In this document: positions 60,650-61,996 of the stretch, piece after piece | Position numbering within the stretch: position 1 is the first letter of the stretch | How the letters are laid out: each line of letters starts with the position of its first letter | Assembly: GCA_001464375.1 (NCBI GenBank) | Contig: LNEW01000098.1 | Location: forward strand, 1-61,996 | DNA: 61,996 nucleotides | From: Rhodospirillales bacterium Ga0074136 | GTDB lineage: Bacteria > Pseudomonadota > Alphaproteobacteria > Acetobacterales > Acetobacteraceae | Direction: 5' to 3' | Notes under the pieces: generated by a model | The model's input: the letters and a program-made list of their open reading frames with translations, nothing else | The model's database searches: none | Told to the model about the DNA's origin: nothing | Program-made: the position numbers and the translations under genes

Positions 60650-60897
60650 CCGATCGCGATGGTCTGCCAGCCACCCGACGCGGGCCGTTAACGTCGTCGC
60701 CGTGCTGCGGCCCACACCATCGCCATGTGCCGCGCCGGGACTATCGGTGACGTCAGACCCAGGATCGAGCCGCGCGGTTCGTGGCTGCGCTCGCTCTGCA
60801 TGTGTTGCTGCCCGCGTCCCTCAGGGCTGGTCTGCAGCCTGCGGCACCCGCGCCCGTTCGCCTGGCGGGCGTCCGAGGCTGCGCATGGCCGGGGAGG
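60650..60897. other. Intergenic DNA without a recognised gene
   Basis: About 250 bp after the toxin gene hold no supported gene. Short open frames exist on both strands, but none has a ribosome-binding site or a recognisable product. The right part leads into the palindrome-rich promoter region of the PEP-CTERM gene. Confidence 0.5.
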
Positions 60898-60930
60898 GTG
60901 TAGGGATACCTTACACTTGCGATGCATCGC
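60898..60930. promoter_or_regulatory. Two adjacent palindromes, candidate activator sites
   Basis: GTGTAGGGATACCTTACAC (60898-60916) is an imperfect palindrome with arms GTGTA and TACAC, and GCGATGCATCGC (60919-60930) is a perfect 12-bp palindrome. They lie about 75-100 bp upstream of the start expected from the sigma-54 promoter, the usual place for enhancer-binding-protein sites. Confidence 0.5.
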
Positions 60931-60965
60931 CGGCGGACCAGGTTGTTATACGATTGAAAATTATA

Positions 60966-61019
60966 TGGAAAATCTTCTGGCACGAGACATGCAATAGTTG
61001 CTGAAAGTAAGATTTTCCA
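60966..61019. repeat. 11-bp inverted repeat framing the sigma-54 promoter
   Basis: TGGAAAATCTT (60966-60976) and AAGATTTTCCA (61009-61019) are perfect inverted copies. The 32 bases between them contain exactly the -24/-12 promoter. The DNA here is far richer in A/T than the rest of the window. Confidence 0.85.
60977..60993 (+). promoter_or_regulatory. Sigma-54 (-24/-12) promoter of the PEP-CTERM gene
   Basis: CTGGCACGAGACATGCA matches the RpoN consensus YTGGCACGRNNNTTGCW at every fixed position but one (A for the first T of TTGC). The GG (60979-60980) and GC (60991-60992) doublets have the required spacing. Transcription should begin near 61003, 38 bp before the ATG. PEP-CTERM genes are known in other bacteria to depend on RpoN with the PrsK/PrsR system. 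Confidence 0.75.
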
Positions 61020-61040
61020 CCCCTGACCGAGGAGCTCCCC

Positions 61041-61736
61041 ATGACCTTCTTCAGCCGCTCGATGTTCGCCGGTGTCGCCCTTCTTTCGATCGGCGCCCTT
61101 CCGGTTGCCGCTGCGCCAGTCATAAGCGCGTCGATCGTGGCGAACCCGACCGCGACCAACCTGCCCTTCGTGGTGGAGAATTTCGGCTCCAGCGCGACGC
61201 AGGGCCTGTTCAGCAGCGCGGCTTTTACCACCAGCACCGGCCTGGAGGTGAGCTTCACCGGCTCTTCGGGCATCTACGGCGGTGACGTGAACGGCGTCAC
61301 GCGTTCTCCGTTCCGCACCGCCGGCGGCACGGCTGACACGCTCCACTATCTCAATGCGCGTGCTGGTGCGGGGAACTCGGTCGTGCTCGAATACGCGACC
61401 CAGCAGACCGCCTTCAACCTGCTGTGGGGTTCGGTGGACCCGAGCCCGGCGACCTACAATGAGCTGACCTTCACCTTCAGCGGCGGCGGCGTGACGGAAA
61501 CCGTCACCGGTGCCGATGTTGTGGTCGGGCTGCTGGGCGTGGTCGCCGGCACGACCAACCTGGCGGTGTCGATTTCCGGCCTCACCGGCTTCGACACAAT
61601 CACTATCACGGCGTCCAACGAGGCGTTCGAGTTCGCCCCCGGTGTGCCGGTGCCGGAGCCCGCGTCGCTCGCGATCCTCGGCCTCGGGCTGCTCGGCCTC
61701 GGCTTCGCCAGCCGGGCGAAGCGCCGCGCAGCCTGA
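61041..61736 (+). CDS. PEP-CTERM sorting-domain protein
   Basis: A 231-residue exported protein with a Sec signal peptide (about 1-25, ALPVAAAP), a Thr/Ser/Gly/Val-rich beta-type body and a C-terminal sorting signal: VPEP at 204-207, a hydrophobic helix (ASLAILGLGLLGLGF) and a basic tail (RAKRRAA). Such tails are processed by an exosortase and the proteins are displayed on or released from the cell, often with exopolysaccharide. No exosortase is in the window. GAGGAG precedes the ATG. The body has many Asn and Thr residues and no enzyme motif that I recognise. Confidence 0.93.
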   Translation: MTFFSRSMFAGVALLSIGALPVAAAPVISASIVANPTATNLPFVVENFGSSATQGLFSSAAFTTSTGLEVSFTGSSGIYGGDVNGVTRSPFRTAGGTADTLHYLNARAGAGNSVVLEYATQQTAFNLLWGSVDPSPATYNELTFTFSGGGVTETVTGADVVVGLLGVVAGTTNLAVSISGLTGFDTITITASNEAFEFAPGVPVPEPASLAILGLGLLGLGFASRAKRRAA

Positions 61737-61782
61737 GGCGCGACCTTCGGGCCGCCCCCGGCCCTTCGGTTCTGCCCAGACA

Positions 61783-61807
61783 GGGCGCCGGCCAACCGCC
61801 GGCGCCC
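61783..61807. terminator. Bidirectional terminator between PEP-CTERM gene and pyk
   Basis: GGGCGCCGG (61783-61791) and CCGGCGCCC (61799-61807) form a perfect 9-bp stem with a 7-base loop, followed on the plus strand by TTCGTCATTTC. It lies 46 bp after the PEP-CTERM stop and 4 bp before the end of the convergent pyruvate kinase gene, so it can serve both. Confidence 0.7.
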
Positions 61808-61811
61808 TTCG

Positions 61812-61996
61812 TCATTTCACCACCGCCACGCGCAACGCATTCGTCGTCCCCGGCGTCCCGAACGGCACGCCCGCCGTCACCACCACCTCATCCCCCGCCT
61901 TCGCGAACCCCTCGTGCTGCGCCGCGCGCACCGCGCGCGCCACCATCTCGGTCATCGAGTGGATCTCTGACACTTCCAAAGGATGCACCCCCCAGA
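61812..61996 (-). CDS. pyk: Pyruvate kinase, C-terminal part (cut by window edge)
   Basis: The last 60 or so codons of pyruvate kinase, read leftward. WGVHPLEV, followed by a helix and then AGDEVVVTAGVPFGTPGTTNALRV, is the diagnostic end of the regulatory C-terminal domain, where the G-PFGTPGTTN loop binds effectors in the family. The stop is at 61812-61814. The catalytic domains lie beyond the window. Confidence 0.9.
   Translation of the reverse strand, partial: WGVHPLEVSEIHSMTEMVARAVRAAQHEGFAKAGDEVVVTAGVPFGTPGTTNALRVAVVK

Noticed and set aside
60725..60997. Cys-rich 90-codon rightward frame in the gap before the PEP-CTERM gene
   Set aside because: No ribosome-binding site; it runs through the palindromes and the sigma-54 promoter, so it is not credible as a gene.

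Overview
The window is about 62 kb of very GC-rich, densely packed DNA. Several things suggest an alphaproteobacterium, most likely Acetobacteraceae of the Roseomonas type (inference): strong G/C at third codon positions, many orphan Bug/TctC periplasmic binding proteins, ATP-dependent hydantoinase families, a PEP-CTERM protein and alphaproteobacterial gene clusters. The window starts inside an amidase gene and ends inside a pyruvate kinase gene. I saw no rRNA, tRNA, CRISPR array or complete insertion sequence.

Layout. 1-2.0 kb: amidase C-terminus and a convergent thiamine-diphosphate enzyme. 2.2-5.4 kb: an Anbu-proteasome cluster (circularly permuted ATP-grasp, alpha-E protein, Anbu) without its usual transglutaminase partner. 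5.5-12.9 kb: a catabolic/uptake run with two Bug proteins, a two-subunit molybdenum hydroxylase, a dihydroxyphthalate-decarboxylase-like protein and a peptide-type ABC binding protein. Minisatellite-like tandem repeats (30 bp and 27 bp units) flank one of the Bug genes. 12.9-17.8 kb: a leftward queuosine operon, queA-tgt-queF-queG-queC-VUT transporter, in which every junction overlaps.

17.9-37.3 kb: a hydantoinase/oxoprolinase island. It has three different hyuA/hyuB pairs, two Bug proteins, a full TRAP transporter (P, Q, M), a MaoC-like hydratase, a carboxymuconolactone-decarboxylase-family protein and a frameshifted M20-type amidohydrolase. The likely common theme is import and ATP-driven or hydrolytic opening of cyclic amides or ureides; substrates cannot be read from the sequence.

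37.3-43.3 kb: the ligase-associated DNA repair set, split into divergent arms (PdeM and Lhr-type helicase leftward; exonuclease and ATP-dependent ligase rightward). 43.3-46.3 kb: exported RidA, a peptide-type ABC binding protein and a HpcH/HpaI aldolase. 46.4-54.8 kb: an iron region. An iron-binding protein sits behind twin Fur-like palindromes, followed by bacterioferritin-associated ferredoxin and bacterioferritin. A leftward operon then carries a bestrophin-like membrane protein, an iron permease, a frameshifted penicillin-acylase-family lipoprotein and a GH3-type amide synthetase. 54.9-59.3 kb: GlcF, a small membrane protein, a TPR protein, Ada and a fifth Bug protein. 59.3-60.7 kb: a transposase-like fragment and a FitAB toxin-antitoxin pair whose toxin lacks an expected active-site aspartate. 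60.7-62.0 kb: an unusually AT-rich regulatory region with a near-consensus sigma-54 promoter framed by an 11-bp inverted repeat, driving a PEP-CTERM protein; then a terminator and the pyruvate kinase end.

Two genes (near 37.07 kb and 50.75 kb) carry single small frameshifts at slip-prone G/C runs. These could be real decay or consensus errors in the assembly.
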